Assembly: GCF_001592205.1 (NCBI RefSeq)
Contig: NZ_BCWM01000006.1
Location: 1-64,000 of the forward strand
DNA from: Brevundimonas vesicularis NBRC 12165
GTDB lineage: Bacteria > Pseudomonadota > Alphaproteobacteria > Caulobacterales > Caulobacteraceae
Direction: 5' to 3'
Length of the DNA: 64,000 nt
Positions 8,798 to 18,177 of this stretch are shown in pieces. Position numbers and translations under genes: made by a program. How positions within the stretch are numbered: the stretch's first letter is position 1; each line of letters opens with the position of its first letter. Below the pieces are notes generated by a model, which searched no databases, was not told the DNA's origin, and was given only the letters and a program-made list of their open reading frames with translations.

Positions 8798-10359
8798 GCG
8801 AAAACGCCATGCAGGAACCAGCGTGGCGCCGGCTCCTCGCCATAAAAACCCGAACGGAACAGCCAGAAGCGCCGCCCCTCCTGGTCCTCGACCCGATAAT
8901 AATCCCGCGTGGCCTCCAGCGGCCCATGCAATCTGCGCCACCATTCGGGCGCGATCCGTTCGGGTCCCTCGACCCGGACGAGACGATGATCCACTCGACG
9001 CCAGATGAAACGGTTCGGCGGATGGTCGGGCACCTCCGCCGTGGCGAGGATCGGTTGGGGCGGGTCGAACATCTGCAAGGGACGCAGCGGCGGGTCCACA
9101 GGATCAGGCTCGGGCCAATTGACCTGTTCGCCGGATGGCAGGGCCGCAGGAGTCAGTCGAACCGCGCGTTCGGGCCAGTGAGACTCCACAAGTTCGAACC
9201 GTCTAACAGCCTCGGGCCCCAGGCGCGCCGTCAAGCGATCCACGAGACGGCCCAGATCCTCGGCGCCCGGCGGGGTGTGCTCGAAGCCGCCCTGACGCGA
9301 AGCCAGTCGATCAGTGACAGGCGCCGAAAGGCGCAGCTGATCAAACCCGAACCCTGGATCCAGCGGCTTGGCCAGCGCCGCCAATCTTTCCCGAAACAGA
9401 CGCAGAACACCGGAAGCGTCCCGGCTCGGTCGCCCCGTTCGGACGGTGATATGGCGCACCTCCCCATCGATACGAAAGAAGCTGACACGAAAGGCGCGCC
9501 CGCCCTGACCGCGCAAATCCAACTGATCCATCACCTCGAGGAGCAGATCGCCGATGACGGCTTCGACATCGATCATTTCCGTGATCGGTTCGACCAGGAT
9601 CCGGCTCACGGCGATCATCATGACCGGCCGTTGGGGTCTTATCCGCGTATCCTCACGCCCCAGGACGCGGTTCAGCCGGGTCGCCGCCACTGCGCCAAAG
9701 CGGGCGGCGATGGGTGCCGTGGGTCGATCGTCCAGATGCGCCATGGTCTTCAGCCCGGCGCGCGACAGGGCCTGCGTCTCCTTGTCCGAAAGCTCCAAGG
9801 CCGCGACGGGAAGACGACGCAGAGCCTGACGCTGGTTGGCACCCTCGTAAATCCCACCGCTTCCAAACCGCCCCAACGCACGCGCCGCTTCCGGCGTGCC
9901 GGCCATGGCCAGCCGCACCGCCAGACCGACGCGACGCGCCCGCGCCTCGACGGCCTGCATCATTCCCAACTCGCCTCCAAACAAGTGGGCGCAACCGGTC
10001 ACATCAAGCGCCAGGCCATCCAGACCGTCCGTCGCCGCCATCGGCGTGAACCGGCCGAAATCCAGCAGAACGCGCTTCAACAGCGCCGCATCCGCTTCGG
10101 GACGATGCACGACCACGCGAAGATCCGGCGCCCTGGCTCGCGCGTCCGCCAGCGTCATTCCAGCAGACAGTCCCATCTCCAACGCCTCCCGATTTGCGGC
10201 TGCCAGCCGCAGCGCGCCCTTCACCTTCTCGACCAGCACGCTCGCCGGCTCAGCCGAAGCGTCGGATCGCCCCTCCTCGCGCCGCTGCCGATCTGTCGAC
10301 AACAGAGGAAACCAGACCGACAGGTAGCGCCGGTCGTTGCGCGTGTTGATGTCCGACAT
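8794..10359 (-). CDS. imuB: Y-family polymerase-like protein ImuB
   Basis: 521 aa from the ATG at 10359 (MSDINTRNDRRYLSVWFP). The sequence is a DinB/UmuC-like fold with palm and helix-hairpin-helix parts (VALDVTGCAHLFGGE; RAGLKTMAHLDDRPTAPIAARFG) and a C-terminal extension ending PAPRWFLHGVFA. ImuB proteins lack polymerase catalytic acidic residues and act as the adaptor binding DnaE2, ImuA and the beta clamp. The start lies inside the 3' end of imuA (about 110 bp overlap) and the stop overlaps the dnaE2 start, so the three are translationally coupled. An upstream in-frame start cannot be excluded. Confidence 0.93.
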   Translation of the reverse strand: MSDINTRNDRRYLSVWFPLLSTDRQRREEGRSDASAEPASVLVEKVKGALRLAAANREALEMGLSAGMTLADARARAPDLRVVVHRPEADAALLKRVLLDFGRFTPMAATDGLDGLALDVTGCAHLFGGELGMMQAVEARARRVGLAVRLAMAGTPEAARALGRFGSGGIYEGANQRQALRRLPVAALELSDKETQALSRAGLKTMAHLDDRPTAPIAARFGAVAATRLNRVLGREDTRIRPQRPVMMIAVSRILVEPITEMIDVEAVIGDLLLEVMDQLDLRGQGGRAFRVSFFRIDGEVRHITVRTGRPSRDASGVLRLFRERLAALAKPLDPGFGFDQLRLSAPVTDRLASRQGGFEHTPPGAEDLGRLVDRLTARLGPEAVRRFELVESHWPERAVRLTPAALPSGEQVNWPEPDPVDPPLRPLQMFDPPQPILATAEVPDHPPNRFIWRRVDHRLVRVEGPERIAPEWWRRLHGPLEATRDYYRVEDQEGRRFWLFRSGFYGEEPAPRWFLHGVFA

Positions 10360-11068
10360 TGCGCCCACCCTGTTCGAAAACTCCGCGCTCACGATCCCAT
10401 TCCATGGTCCAGGCCTTCGGCGGCGCGCCCGACCGATGCCGCAACAACTCGATCCCATAGTTCGGACGGCCGGGAGCATCCGCCTCCAAGGCTTGGGACA
10501 AGGCTGCGCGAACGCGCCAGCGGGTCTCGGCTGCGCTGGGTTGGGGTTGAGCCGCCAGTCGGGTCAGGATCGCCGTCGCCCGCCCCTGCCCCGCCGCCAT
10601 GGACAGACGTCGCGTCGCCGTCAGGCTTAGGACCCGGCTTTCGCCCCAGGTCGTAAGCAGCACCGCACCCGCTGCGCCGCATGATAGAGCCTCCTCACCC
10701 GCCGCCAGTAGGTCCTTGGCTTCCTTGACGCTCACCAAGATCACTCGTCCGGGATCCAAACCCAGTTCGCGCAATCCGGGTCCGTAAATCTGACCGGTCT
10801 CCAGCCCGGCCATGGCCTGGATGCCCCACACCAATGGTCGATCCTTCGAGGCCCGCTGAAAAAGACCCAAGGCAAACCCCAAAGCGGCCGTCGCATCCGG
10901 CGTCGTCGCCGCATAGATTTCGTGCAGACTATGGCTCGAAAGCCCGCCGATGTGACGGTCCGCTTGTGCGTGACCCAAGTCAAAGCGGTCGGCGTCGGTC
11001 GGATGACCGTCCGTTTCCATCGCCCTCAGGCGCTGACGCAATGCCTCGATACCGCGGTCGGACCGCAC
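10250..11068 (-). CDS. imuA: ImuA (RecA/SulA-like mutasome protein)
   Basis: 272 aa beginning at a GTG preceded by AAGGAG. It shows a RecA-like core without a classical Walker A (HEIYAATTPDATAALGFALG, RPLVWGIQAM, GLDPGRVILVSVKEAKDLL), the pattern of ImuA. It is first in the imuA-imuB-dnaE2 operon. ImuA is needed for DnaE2-dependent damage mutagenesis in Caulobacter. The last ~37 residues are encoded in DNA also read by imuB. Transcription is expected to be LexA-repressed. Confidence 0.9.
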   Translation of the reverse strand: MRSDRGIEALRQRLRAMETDGHPTDADRFDLGHAQADRHIGGLSSHSLHEIYAATTPDATAALGFALGLFQRASKDRPLVWGIQAMAGLETGQIYGPGLRELGLDPGRVILVSVKEAKDLLAAGEEALSCGAAGAVLLTTWGESRVLSLTATRRLSMAAGQGRATAILTRLAAQPQPSAAETRWRVRAALSQALEADAPGRPNYGIELLRHRSGAPPKAWTMEWDRERGVFEQGGRNVGHQHAQRPALPVGLVSSVVDRSAAARGGAIRRFG

Positions 11069-11072
11069 AACA

Positions 11073-11087
11073 GTTCTCCTTTTGTTC
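11073..11087 (-). promoter_or_regulatory. LexA (SOS) box of imuA-imuB-dnaE2
   Basis: On the plus strand GTTC (11073-11076), seven bases, GTTC (11084-11087): the direct-repeat GTTC-N7-GTTC LexA operator of alphaproteobacteria. It sits 4 bp before the imuA GTG and physically covers the AAGGAG Shine-Dalgarno; a TATAAG -10-like element lies just upstream. Repressor binding would therefore occupy the transcription start region. Confidence 0.88.
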
Positions 11088-11318
11088 TCTTATATGCCGC
11101 TCGCCCCACCCTCGGAGTCAAGCGCAAGCAACCTTGGCCATGGGAATTTATTCCGGCGCGCTCTGGCGGCCGAATACCGAGAATACTTGACTTTGACGCA
11201 GGGACTTCTATATCGCCCCCAGCCTCGGGACAGGTCTGCGATCCGCGCCGCCCGCTCGCCCAAAGAGGGGCGGTTCCGTCGCTGCTATGCACGCAGACGC
11301 TTTCTCTCCCAAGGATTC

Positions 11319-12884
11319 ATGACCGAATTTTCCCAACTGGGCCTTTCGCCCACGACCCTTCAGGCCGTCGCCGACACCGGCTACACGACCGCTACGCCCA
11401 TTCAGGAACAGGCGATCCCCGTCGCCCTCGCCGGACGTGATGTTCTGGGCATCGCCCAGACCGGCACCGGCAAGACCGCCGCCTTCACCCTGCCCCTGGT
11501 CGATCGCCTGTCCACCGGCCGCGCCCGCGCCCGTATGCCGCGCGCCATCGTCCTGGCGCCGACCCGCGAACTGGCCGACCAGGTCGCCGAGAGCTTCGCC
11601 AAATACGCCAAGGGCACCAAACTGAGCTGGGTGCTGCTGATTGGTGGCGTCTCCATGGGCGACCAGGTTGCGGCGCTGAACAAGGGCGTCGACGTCCTGA
11701 TCGCCACGCCCGGCCGCCTGCTGGATCTGTTCGAACGCGGCAAGATGCTGCTGACCGGCGTCGAGATCATGGTCGTCGACGAGGCCGACCGGATGCTCGA
11801 CATGGGCTTCATCCCCGACATCGAGCGCATTTTCAAACTTACGCCGCCCCGTCGCCAGACCCTGTTCTTCTCGGCCACCATGCCGCCGGAGATCACGCGC
11901 CTGACGACCGCCTTCCTCAAGGATCCGACCCGGATCGAGGCCTCGCGTCCGGCGATGACCGCCGACACCATCACCCAATATATCGTCCGTATCCCGACCT
12001 CGGACCCCAAGGCGAAGCGGACCGCCCTGCGCGCCTTGGTCGGCCGTGAGGACGTGCGTAACGGCATCGTCTTCTGCAATCGCAAATCCGAAGTCGATAT
12101 CGTCGCCAAGTCGCTGAAGACCCACGGCTTCGACGCCGCGCCGATCCACGGCGACCTGGATCAGTCGCACCGGATGAAGACCCTGGCGGACTTCCGGTCG
12201 GGCGCGTTGAAAATCCTGGTGGCCTCCGACGTCGCCGCGCGCGGCCTGGATATCCCGGACGTCAGCCACGTCTTCAACTACGACGTCTCGCACCACGCTG
12301 ACGACTACGTCCACCGCATCGGCCGCACCGGCCGCGCCGGCAAGCTGGGCCAGGCCTTCATGATCGTGACCCCGGCCGACGACAAGTCGCTGGATAAGGT
12401 GCTGAAGCTGATCAAGAAGGACCCGGAAGAGCTGTTTCTGGACGGCATCGATTTCGCCGCCATCAAGGACGGCCCACGCCGCGACGACAAACGCTCGGGC
12501 GAACGCGGTCGCAGCCGGTCGCGCACCAGCAGCGCGCCCACCCCGTCCGCCGAGCCTGTCGACATCGCCCCCGTCACCGCCGTGCCTTCGTCTCAGGCGG
12601 CCGAGGCGCCCCGCAGCCGCAGCCGCCGCAAGGCCCGCCCCGAGACGCCGGTCGAAGTTGTGGCTCCCGTCGCCGCCGCAATCGAAGCGGAGCCGACCAT
12701 CGAACCCGTCGAAACGGCCCGCGCCCCGCGTGCCGAGCGCGCAGACCGCGAGCCGCACCTACTGCAATCCGATCGTCGCGGCGATCGCAAGGCCGACAAG
12801 AGCGACACGCAGCGCCAGGGCGTGCGTGGCTTCGGCGACGACATCCCCGCCTTCCTGCGTCGGCCCGTCGTTATCCGCGCCTGA
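11319..12884 (+). CDS. DEAD-box ATP-dependent RNA helicase (RhlE-like)
   Basis: 521 aa from the ATG at 11319, preceded by AAGGA. Helicase motifs in order: Q-motif region ATPIQEQAIP, motif I AQTGTGKT (residues 46-53), PTRELADQ, motif II VDEADRMLDMGF (the DEAD sequence), motif III SAT, and HRIGRTGRAG (motif VI). The C-terminal ~120 residues form an Arg/Ala-rich disordered tail ending GDDIPAFLRRPVVIRA, common for RNA tethering in alphaproteobacterial RhlE proteins. Expected in RNA remodelling, ribosome assembly or degradosome work. A hairpin follows the stop. Confidence 0.93.
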   Translation: MTEFSQLGLSPTTLQAVADTGYTTATPIQEQAIPVALAGRDVLGIAQTGTGKTAAFTLPLVDRLSTGRARARMPRAIVLAPTRELADQVAESFAKYAKGTKLSWVLLIGGVSMGDQVAALNKGVDVLIATPGRLLDLFERGKMLLTGVEIMVVDEADRMLDMGFIPDIERIFKLTPPRRQTLFFSATMPPEITRLTTAFLKDPTRIEASRPAMTADTITQYIVRIPTSDPKAKRTALRALVGREDVRNGIVFCNRKSEVDIVAKSLKTHGFDAAPIHGDLDQSHRMKTLADFRSGALKILVASDVAARGLDIPDVSHVFNYDVSHHADDYVHRIGRTGRAGKLGQAFMIVTPADDKSLDKVLKLIKKDPEELFLDGIDFAAIKDGPRRDDKRSGERGRSRSRTSSAPTPSAEPVDIAPVTAVPSSQAAEAPRSRSRRKARPETPVEVVAPVAAAIEAEPTIEPVETARAPRAERADREPHLLQSDRRGDRKADKSDTQRQGVRGFGDDIPAFLRRPVVIRA

Positions 12885-12894
12885 TTTCGTACAC

Positions 12895-12923
12895 AACGGC
12901 GCGGTGAAACGCTGCGCCGTTTA
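12895..12923 (+). terminator. Probable terminator after the helicase gene
   Basis: 8-bp GC-rich stem (12895-12902 with 12914-12921) followed by a short T run, 10 bp past the helicase stop. Confidence 0.55.
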
Positions 12924-12994
12924 CCCTGCATTACGGAACATCCCGTAGTGTGCGCCCCTATACAGCTCCAGAACAGGAGCCTAGGGGAACAAGA

Positions 12995-14044
12995 ATGTCG
13001 AAAAAGGTCGAGACGGCGCTAAGAGCTCCTCAAGCCTATGCTTTGGTGCGCAACGTCATCGGCGAAATGGAAAAAGCCGGCGTCTGGCCGACTCCGCTGA
13101 ACTTCGAGCTTTGGCTGCACTACATCAGCGACCCCGACGGCCCCCTGGCCCAGGAAATCCGCCGTCTTCTGGCGCAGTCCGCCGTCATCACTGACAAGAC
13201 GTCCGAAATGCTGGCCGCCGAGTTCCTCCCGCGCGGCCGACTGCCGGATCAAATCCGCGACGTCGGCGCGGTGCTGGACCGCGAACTGGCCAGCGTCGCC
13301 AGCGCCATTGCAATGGCGCACAAGACCCAGCACGACTATGGCGAGACCCTTGCCGACGCCTCTCAGTGCATGGAAACGGTCGATGATCCGTCCTCGCTGA
13401 AGGATCTGGTCGGCGGCCTTTCGACCGCGACCAACCGGGTGCGCCGCGAAACGGCGATCCTCGAAAAGCGTCTGGAAAAGTCCAACAAGGAAGTCATCCG
13501 TCTGCGTGAAAACCTGGAACAGGTGCGCCGTGACGCCATGACCGACGCGCTGACCAATCTGGCCAACCGCAAGGCCTTCGATGAACGGCTTGAGGCTGCC
13601 TGCGCCGAGGACGACGGCGCGCCGCTCAGCCTGGCCATCCTGGACATCGACCACTTCAAACGGTTCAACGACACCTGGGGCCACCAGACCGGCGATCAGG
13701 TGCTGCGCTATGTCTCCACCGTCCTGTCCAACATCTGCGGCAAGACCCGATTCGCCGCTCGGTTCGGCGGCGAAGAGTTCGCCATCATCTTCCCTGGTGA
13801 AGGCGCTGGCGTCGTCATGGCGGCGCTGGAGAGCATCCGCAACGACGTGGCGTCACGCGCGCTGCGTCGTCGCTCGACCAATGACGACCTGGGCTCAGTC
13901 ACGGTCTCTGCCGGCTTCGCCCAGCGTCGAAAGGGCGAAACCGCCGCCAGCCTGCTGGAACGCGCCGACGCCGCCCTGTACGAATCCAAGCGTGCGGGTC
14001 GAAACTGTGTCACGCCCGCTTCGTCACTCGAAAAGGCGGCTTAG
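12995..14044 (+). CDS. GGDEF-domain diguanylate cyclase
   Basis: 349 aa. Start at the ATG 12995 (MSKKVETALRAPQAYALVRN) after an AGGAG/GGGGA ribosome site. The N-terminal ~190 residues are helical, with a coiled coil around IRLRENLEQVRRDAMTD, and have no recognised sensor domain. The C-terminal GGDEF domain has LTNLANRKAFDERL, ILDIDHFKRFNDTWGHQ and RFGGEEF (residues 258-262), so an active GGEEF site that would make cyclic di-GMP. The residues five positions before GGEEF are RFAA rather than RxxD, so product inhibition at an I-site seems absent. Soluble protein. Confidence 0.92.
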   Translation: MSKKVETALRAPQAYALVRNVIGEMEKAGVWPTPLNFELWLHYISDPDGPLAQEIRRLLAQSAVITDKTSEMLAAEFLPRGRLPDQIRDVGAVLDRELASVASAIAMAHKTQHDYGETLADASQCMETVDDPSSLKDLVGGLSTATNRVRRETAILEKRLEKSNKEVIRLRENLEQVRRDAMTDALTNLANRKAFDERLEAACAEDDGAPLSLAILDIDHFKRFNDTWGHQTGDQVLRYVSTVLSNICGKTRFAARFGGEEFAIIFPGEGAGVVMAALESIRNDVASRALRRRSTNDDLGSVTVSAGFAQRRKGETAASLLERADAALYESKRAGRNCVTPASSLEKAA

Positions 14045-14081
14045 GGTCTCACAAGGCCAAGCTTTCTGCCATAGTCGCCCC

Positions 14082-14834
14082 ATGCGCAGCTTCGCCTTCA
14101 ATGTCGCCTACTGGATCGTGTCGATCGGCTATGGGCTGACCGCCGCCTTCGCCGCGCTCGCCCCTGGTCGCGGCCCGGCCAGTTGGGTCATCCGCCGCTA
14201 TGTGAAGCGCATGGTCCAGGCCATGTCGATCTTCGCCGGCATCAAGCTGGACGTTCGCGGCAAGGATCGACTGCCCGCAGGCGCCTTCATCATCGCCTCT
14301 AAGCATCAAAGCTGGGGCGACGGCTTTGCGACCTACGATCAGTTCGACGACATCGCCTTCGTCACCGGCGATCACCTGGAAAAGTTTCCCCTGCTGGGCG
14401 GCGTGCTGAAGACGCTGGGCGCCATCGTGGTCAACTCCTGCGGCGGCCACGAAGCCCGCCAGGCCCTGGCCATGCGCGCCGCCGAGGCCCGCGCTGAGAA
14501 CCGCAAAATCCTGATTTATCCCGAGGGGCACCTCGCGCCCGTCGGCAAGAAGTTCAAATATCGCTCCGGCGTCTGGCACATGTACCGCGACTTCGAAGTG
14601 CCGGTCGTGCCGCTCGCTACCAACCTCGGCCTCTTCTGGCCCGAGGAAAAGTACGAGAAGCACCCCGGCACGGCGACGCTAGAGTTCCTCGACCCGATCC
14701 CTGTCGGCCTTCCCAAGGACGAGTTCCTGGCTCGCCTGGAAGCCGTGATCGAAACCCGCACCGCCGAACTCGTCGCTCAAGCCACGGGTCAACCCGTGAC
14801 GCCGGCCGTGCTGATCAATACGCCGATCAAATAG
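14082..14834 (+). CDS. 1-acyl-sn-glycerol-3-phosphate acyltransferase (PlsC family)
   Basis: 250 aa. An N-terminal hydrophobic segment (FNVAYWIVSIGYGLTAAFAAL) anchors it to the inner membrane. The catalytic HX4D box is HQSWGD in IIASKHQSWGDGF, and the substrate-binding motif is YPEGHLAP. It is expected to transfer an acyl chain to lysophosphatidic acid in phospholipid synthesis. It lies 37 bp after the GGDEF gene on the same strand. Start ATG 14082 chosen because it directly precedes the membrane segment. Confidence 0.9.
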   Translation: MRSFAFNVAYWIVSIGYGLTAAFAALAPGRGPASWVIRRYVKRMVQAMSIFAGIKLDVRGKDRLPAGAFIIASKHQSWGDGFATYDQFDDIAFVTGDHLEKFPLLGGVLKTLGAIVVNSCGGHEARQALAMRAAEARAENRKILIYPEGHLAPVGKKFKYRSGVWHMYRDFEVPVVPLATNLGLFWPEEKYEKHPGTATLEFLDPIPVGLPKDEFLARLEAVIETRTAELVAQATGQPVTPAVLINTPIK

Positions 14835-14860
14835 ATTTGCGGACAGCGAGCTCGCACGAG

Positions 14861-14890
14861 GAAGGCCGGAGCGATCTCGCTCCGGCCTTC
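14861..14890. terminator. Hairpin between convergent plsC-like gene and clpX
   Basis: Perfect 13-bp stem (14861-14873 with 14878-14890) with a 4-base loop, between two convergent genes. There is no strong T run on either strand, so it is a terminator-like hairpin rather than a textbook intrinsic terminator. Confidence 0.55.
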
Positions 14891-14914
14891 GTCATTTCAG
14901 CGTTTGTCGCCAGT

Positions 14915-16183
14915 TCAGGCGGCGCCGTCGGCCTTCTTCTTGGAGGCTTCCGAGTAGATCAGCAGGGGCTGGGCCTTGCCGTCGATGACCTCGGCGTTGA
15001 CCACCACTTCTTCGACGCCTTCGAAGGTCGGCAGTTCGAACATGGTCTCCAGCAGGATGCCTTCTAGGATCGAGCGCAGGCCGCGCGCGCCAGTCTTGCG
15101 GGTGATGGCCTTCTTGGCGACGGCGATCAGGGCGTCGTCGGTGAAGGTCAGTTCGACGTTCTCCATCTCGAACAGACGCTTGTACTGTTTGACCAGAGCG
15201 TTTTTCGGTTCGGTCAGAATGGTGACCAGCGCCGTCTCGTCCAGATCTTCCAGCGTCGCCAGAACGGGCAGACGACCGATGAACTCGGGGATCAGGCCGA
15301 ACCGCATCAGGTCGTCAGGTTCGACACCCTTCAGAATGTCGCCGGTGCGACGTTCATCGATCTCCTTGACCTGGGCGCCAAAGCCGATCGAAGCCCCTGC
15401 CCCGCGCGCCGAGATGACCTTCTCCAACCCAGCGAAGGCGCCGCCGACGATGAACAGGATGTTGGCCGTGTCGACCTGCAGGAACTCTTGCTGCGGATGC
15501 TTGCGACCGCCTTGCGGCGGCACGGAGGCGACGGTGCCTTCCATGATTTTCAGCAGGGCCTGTTGCACGCCTTCGCCTGACACGTCGCGGGTGATCGACG
15601 GGTTGTCCGACTTGCGCGAAATCTTGTCGATTTCGTCGATGTAGACGATGCCGCGCTGGGCCCGCTCGACGTTGTAGTCCGACGCCTGCAGCAGCTTCAG
15701 GATGATGTTCTCGACATCCTCGCCCACATAGCCGGCCTCGGTCAGGGTCGTGGCGTCGGCCATGGTGAACGGTACGTCGATGATGCGCGCCAGCGTCTGG
15801 GCCAGCAGCGTCTTGCCCGAGCCGGTCGGCCCGATCAGCATGATGTTCGACTTGGCCAGTTCGACGTCGTTGTTCTTCGTCGCGTGGTTCAAGCGCTTGT
15901 AGTGGTTGTGGACGGCGACCGAGAGCACCTTCTTGGCGTGCGCCTGGCCGATGACATAGTCGTCCAGCACGTCGCGGATTTCCTTGGGCGTGGGCACGCC
16001 GTCGGTCGTCTTCTTGAAGCCGATCTTGTGCTCTTCGCGGATGATGTCCATGCACAGTTCGACGCATTCATCGCAGATGAAGACGGTCGGGCCCGCGATG
16101 AGCTTGCGGACCTCGTGCTGGCTCTTTCCGCAGAACGAGCAGTAGAGGGTGCTTTTGGCGTCGGTGCCGGCTGCTTTGGTCAT
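14915..16183 (-). CDS. clpX: ATP-dependent Clp protease ATP-binding subunit ClpX
   Basis: 422 aa, standard ClpX length. The N-terminal C4 zinc-binding domain is visible ([13 protein letters not shown] and [10 protein letters not shown]). The AAA+ core has Walker A GPTGSGKT at about residues 116-123, Walker [11 protein letters not shown], and an RKS/ARG sensor region ending in [20 protein letters not shown]. ClpX unfolds tagged proteins, including cell-cycle regulators in Caulobacterales, and feeds them to ClpP. clpP is nearby on the same strand but separated by two genes and a terminator, so the two are not one transcript. Confidence 0.97.
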   Translation of the reverse strand: MTKAAGTDAKSTLYCSFCGKSQHEVRKLIAGPTVFICDECVELCMDIIREEHKIGFKKTTDGVPTPKEIRDVLDDYVIGQAHAKKVLSVAVHNHYKRLNHATKNNDVELAKSNIMLIGPTGSGKTLLAQTLARIIDVPFTMADATTLTEAGYVGEDVENIILKLLQASDYNVERAQRGIVYIDEIDKISRKSDNPSITRDVSGEGVQQALLKIMEGTVASVPPQGGRKHPQQEFLQVDTANILFIVGGAFAGLEKVISARGAGASIGFGAQVKEIDERRTGDILKGVEPDDLMRFGLIPEFIGRLPVLATLEDLDETALVTILTEPKNALVKQYKRLFEMENVELTFTDDALIAVAKKAITRKTGARGLRSILEGILLETMFELPTFEGVEEVVVNAEVIDGKAQPLLIYSEASKKKADGAA

Positions 16184-16377
16184 AGACCCTTATCTCACTC
16201 CCGCGGGGCGGACCGAAATGGCCCGAAACGCGCTTCCCTCACATTGATTCCAGCACTCTGGATGCGAAGGTCTTCAAAAAATGACAATCACCCATCACAC
16301 GTTCCGGAACAACCCCGAAGGCGGCAAGGGATTGTTGCAGTGCGTGGATGGATCAGTGTCGACGGGGATCAAGGCGA

Positions 16378-17025
16378 ATGTCTGACATGGGTATTGTGCA
16401 GGAAATACGCCAGTCCACGGCGAATGGACCTGCCATCGTCGCCTTCGATTTCGACGGCACGCTGACGATTCGGGACAGTTTCACTGAGTTCCTGCGTTGG
16501 CGCGCCGGTCCGGGCGCCTGGGCGCTGGGGTTGGTCAAGCTGGCTCCGGCGCTGGCTGGCTACGCCAAGGATCGCGACCGGGGCCGGATCAAAGCGGCCT
16601 CCGTAAAGGAATTCCTGCTTGGTGTGGGCCGCCAGACGCTCGAAGCGGAAGCCGCAGCCTTCGCCGAAGAGATCTGGCCGCGGTTCATGCGACCCGATGC
16701 GCTTGAGGTGTGGAACGACTGGGGCGACCGCGGCGCGCACCGCGTCATCGTGACCGCGTCTCCTACGACGACCGTCGCGCCGTTCGCCCGCAAGCTCGGG
16801 GCCGAGGCCCTGCTGGGCACCGAGTTCGTCTTCGACGCCAACGATCGAATCACTGGCGACTTCGCCGGCCCCAACTGTCGGGGTGAGGAGAAGGTGCGGC
16901 GGCTGAAGGCGGCCTATGGCGAGAACATGACCCTGACTGCCGCCTATGGCGACACCTCGGGTGACACCGAGATGCTGGCGATGGCCCAGCAGCCGGGTTT
17001 CCGGGTCTTCCGTCAGAAGCCCTGA
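16378..17025 (+). CDS. HAD superfamily (IB) phosphatase
   Basis: 215 aa. HAD motif I is AFDFDGTLT with nucleophile Asp24 and Asp26; motif II is VTASPTTTV; motif IV is YGDTSGDTEML. The helical cap between motifs I and II and the SerB-like layout fit HAD-IB (phosphoserine phosphatase-like or lipid-head-group phosphatases). Substrate unknown. Start ATG 16378 taken; ATG 16387 is an alternative. Convergent with the small gene at 17029 with 3 bp between them. Confidence 0.85.
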   Translation: MSDMGIVQEIRQSTANGPAIVAFDFDGTLTIRDSFTEFLRWRAGPGAWALGLVKLAPALAGYAKDRDRGRIKAASVKEFLLGVGRQTLEAEAAAFAEEIWPRFMRPDALEVWNDWGDRGAHRVIVTASPTTTVAPFARKLGAEALLGTEFVFDANDRITGDFAGPNCRGEEKVRRLKAAYGENMTLTAAYGDTSGDTEMLAMAQQPGFRVFRQKP

Positions 17026-17028
17026 GGC

Positions 17029-17349
17029 TCAGTTCCCGTCGGCGTCCACATCGAACACCATCGCCTTGCCGCGCGAAGCCGGATCCCAGCCGGCCTCGAT
17101 CGCTGAGGCGATAGCGGTGCGGACGGCGTCGACATTCACGCGCTGCTTCTCCACATCCGGTCGGCCATTGGGCCGAAGCGGCGGCGGAAACTGCACAATC
17201 GCTTCGCGCTTGAAGTCCGCGTGACGAAGGGAGACGGCCATGCCCTCCCAGACGTTGCCGCCCTTGGGCTGAGGTTGGCGACGAAGCTCCCAGACGTAGC
17301 TTTCGCCATCGACATCGACCGTGCCGCTTTGATCTCGTGTAAACTGCAT
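17029..17349 (-). CDS. Conserved hypothetical protein, 106 aa
   Basis: A 106-aa soluble protein starting MQFTRDQSGTVDVDGESYVW, with a likely beta-rich N-terminal half and a helical region (VDAVRTAIASAIEAGWDP). It has no signal peptide, membrane segment or catalytic motif. It lies between the clpP terminator and the HAD gene. The ORF has normal codon bias, so it is believed real; I do not recognise a family with a known function. Confidence 0.7.
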   Translation of the reverse strand: MQFTRDQSGTVDVDGESYVWELRRQPQPKGGNVWEGMAVSLRHADFKREAIVQFPPPLRPNGRPDVEKQRVNVDAVRTAIASAIEAGWDPASRGKAMVFDVDADGN

Positions 17350-17370
17350 GGCGGTTCCGATAGCACAAAA

Positions 17371-17403
17371 TGAAAAGGGCGCGCCGCAACGGGCGCGCCC
17401 TTT
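17371..17403 (-). terminator. Intrinsic terminator of clpP
   Basis: Perfect 12-bp stem (17374-17385 with 17392-17403); read on the minus strand it is followed by TTTTCATTTT. It lies 18 bp past the clpP stop. Confidence 0.85.
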
Positions 17404-17421
17404 CGTCTTTCGACAGCTGTC

Positions 17422-18069
17422 TTAGTTGCCGGGCGTCTTCACGCCGTCGGCGTCAGCCTGCTCGCGGCGATCATAGACGTGGTCCACGATGCCCCAGGCC
17501 TTGGCTTCCTCGGCCGACATGAAGTGGTCGCGGTCCAGCGTCTTTTCGACCTCCTCATACGTGCGGCCGGTGTGATGGACGTAAATCTCGTTCAGACGAC
17601 GCTTGGTGTACCGGATGTCGGCGGCATGCAGTTCGATGTCCGACGCCTGACCCCGGAACCCGCCCGAGGGCTGGTGCACCATGACTCGCGCATTCGGCAG
17701 GGCGATACGTTGGCCAGCGGCGCCCGCCGTCAGGATCAGCGAGCCAGCCGACGCCGCCATACCCATCACCACGGTCGAAACCGGGCTCTTGATGTATTGC
17801 ATGGTGTCGTAGATCGCGAGCGCCGAGGTCACCTGACCGCCGGGGCTGTTGATATACATGCTGATCTCCTTTTTCGGGTTCTCCGATTCAAGGAACAGCA
17901 GCTGGGCGCAGATCAGCGACGCCATACCGTCCTCGAACGGTCCCGTCAGGAAGATGATCCGCTCGCGCAGCAGGCGCGAGAAGATGTCGAAGGAGCGCTC
18001 GCCGCGGCTGGATTGCTCGACCACCATGGGGACGAGGTTCATGTTCATGAGTTCGATGGGGTCGCGCAT
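17422..18069 (-). CDS. clpP: ATP-dependent Clp protease proteolytic subunit ClpP
   Basis: 215 aa S14 serine peptidase. The catalytic triad is Ser107 (MGMAASAGS), His132 (VMVHQPSGG) and Asp181 (LDRDHFMS). The N-terminus includes [20 protein letters not shown], the conserved ClpP start region including the propeptide. It forms the tetradecameric chamber served by ClpX. The start at 18069 gives [11 protein letters not shown]; an internal ATG (MNMNLVP) is possible. The gene is followed by a strong terminator. Confidence 0.97.
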   Translation of the reverse strand: MRDPIELMNMNLVPMVVEQSSRGERSFDIFSRLLRERIIFLTGPFEDGMASLICAQLLFLESENPKKEISMYINSPGGQVTSALAIYDTMQYIKSPVSTVVMGMAASAGSLILTAGAAGQRIALPNARVMVHQPSGGFRGQASDIELHAADIRYTKRRLNEIYVHHTGRTYEEVEKTLDRDHFMSAEEAKAWGIVDHVYDRREQADADGVKTPGN

Positions 18070-18177
18070 TTAGCCTTCTCGTAATGTGGCCTCGTTCGGG
18101 CCTTCTGCGACTCACGTGTCGCACTGTCTGTCACGAGATATCGCGTTGCTAACGCCACCGCGCAAGGCGCAGCAGTG

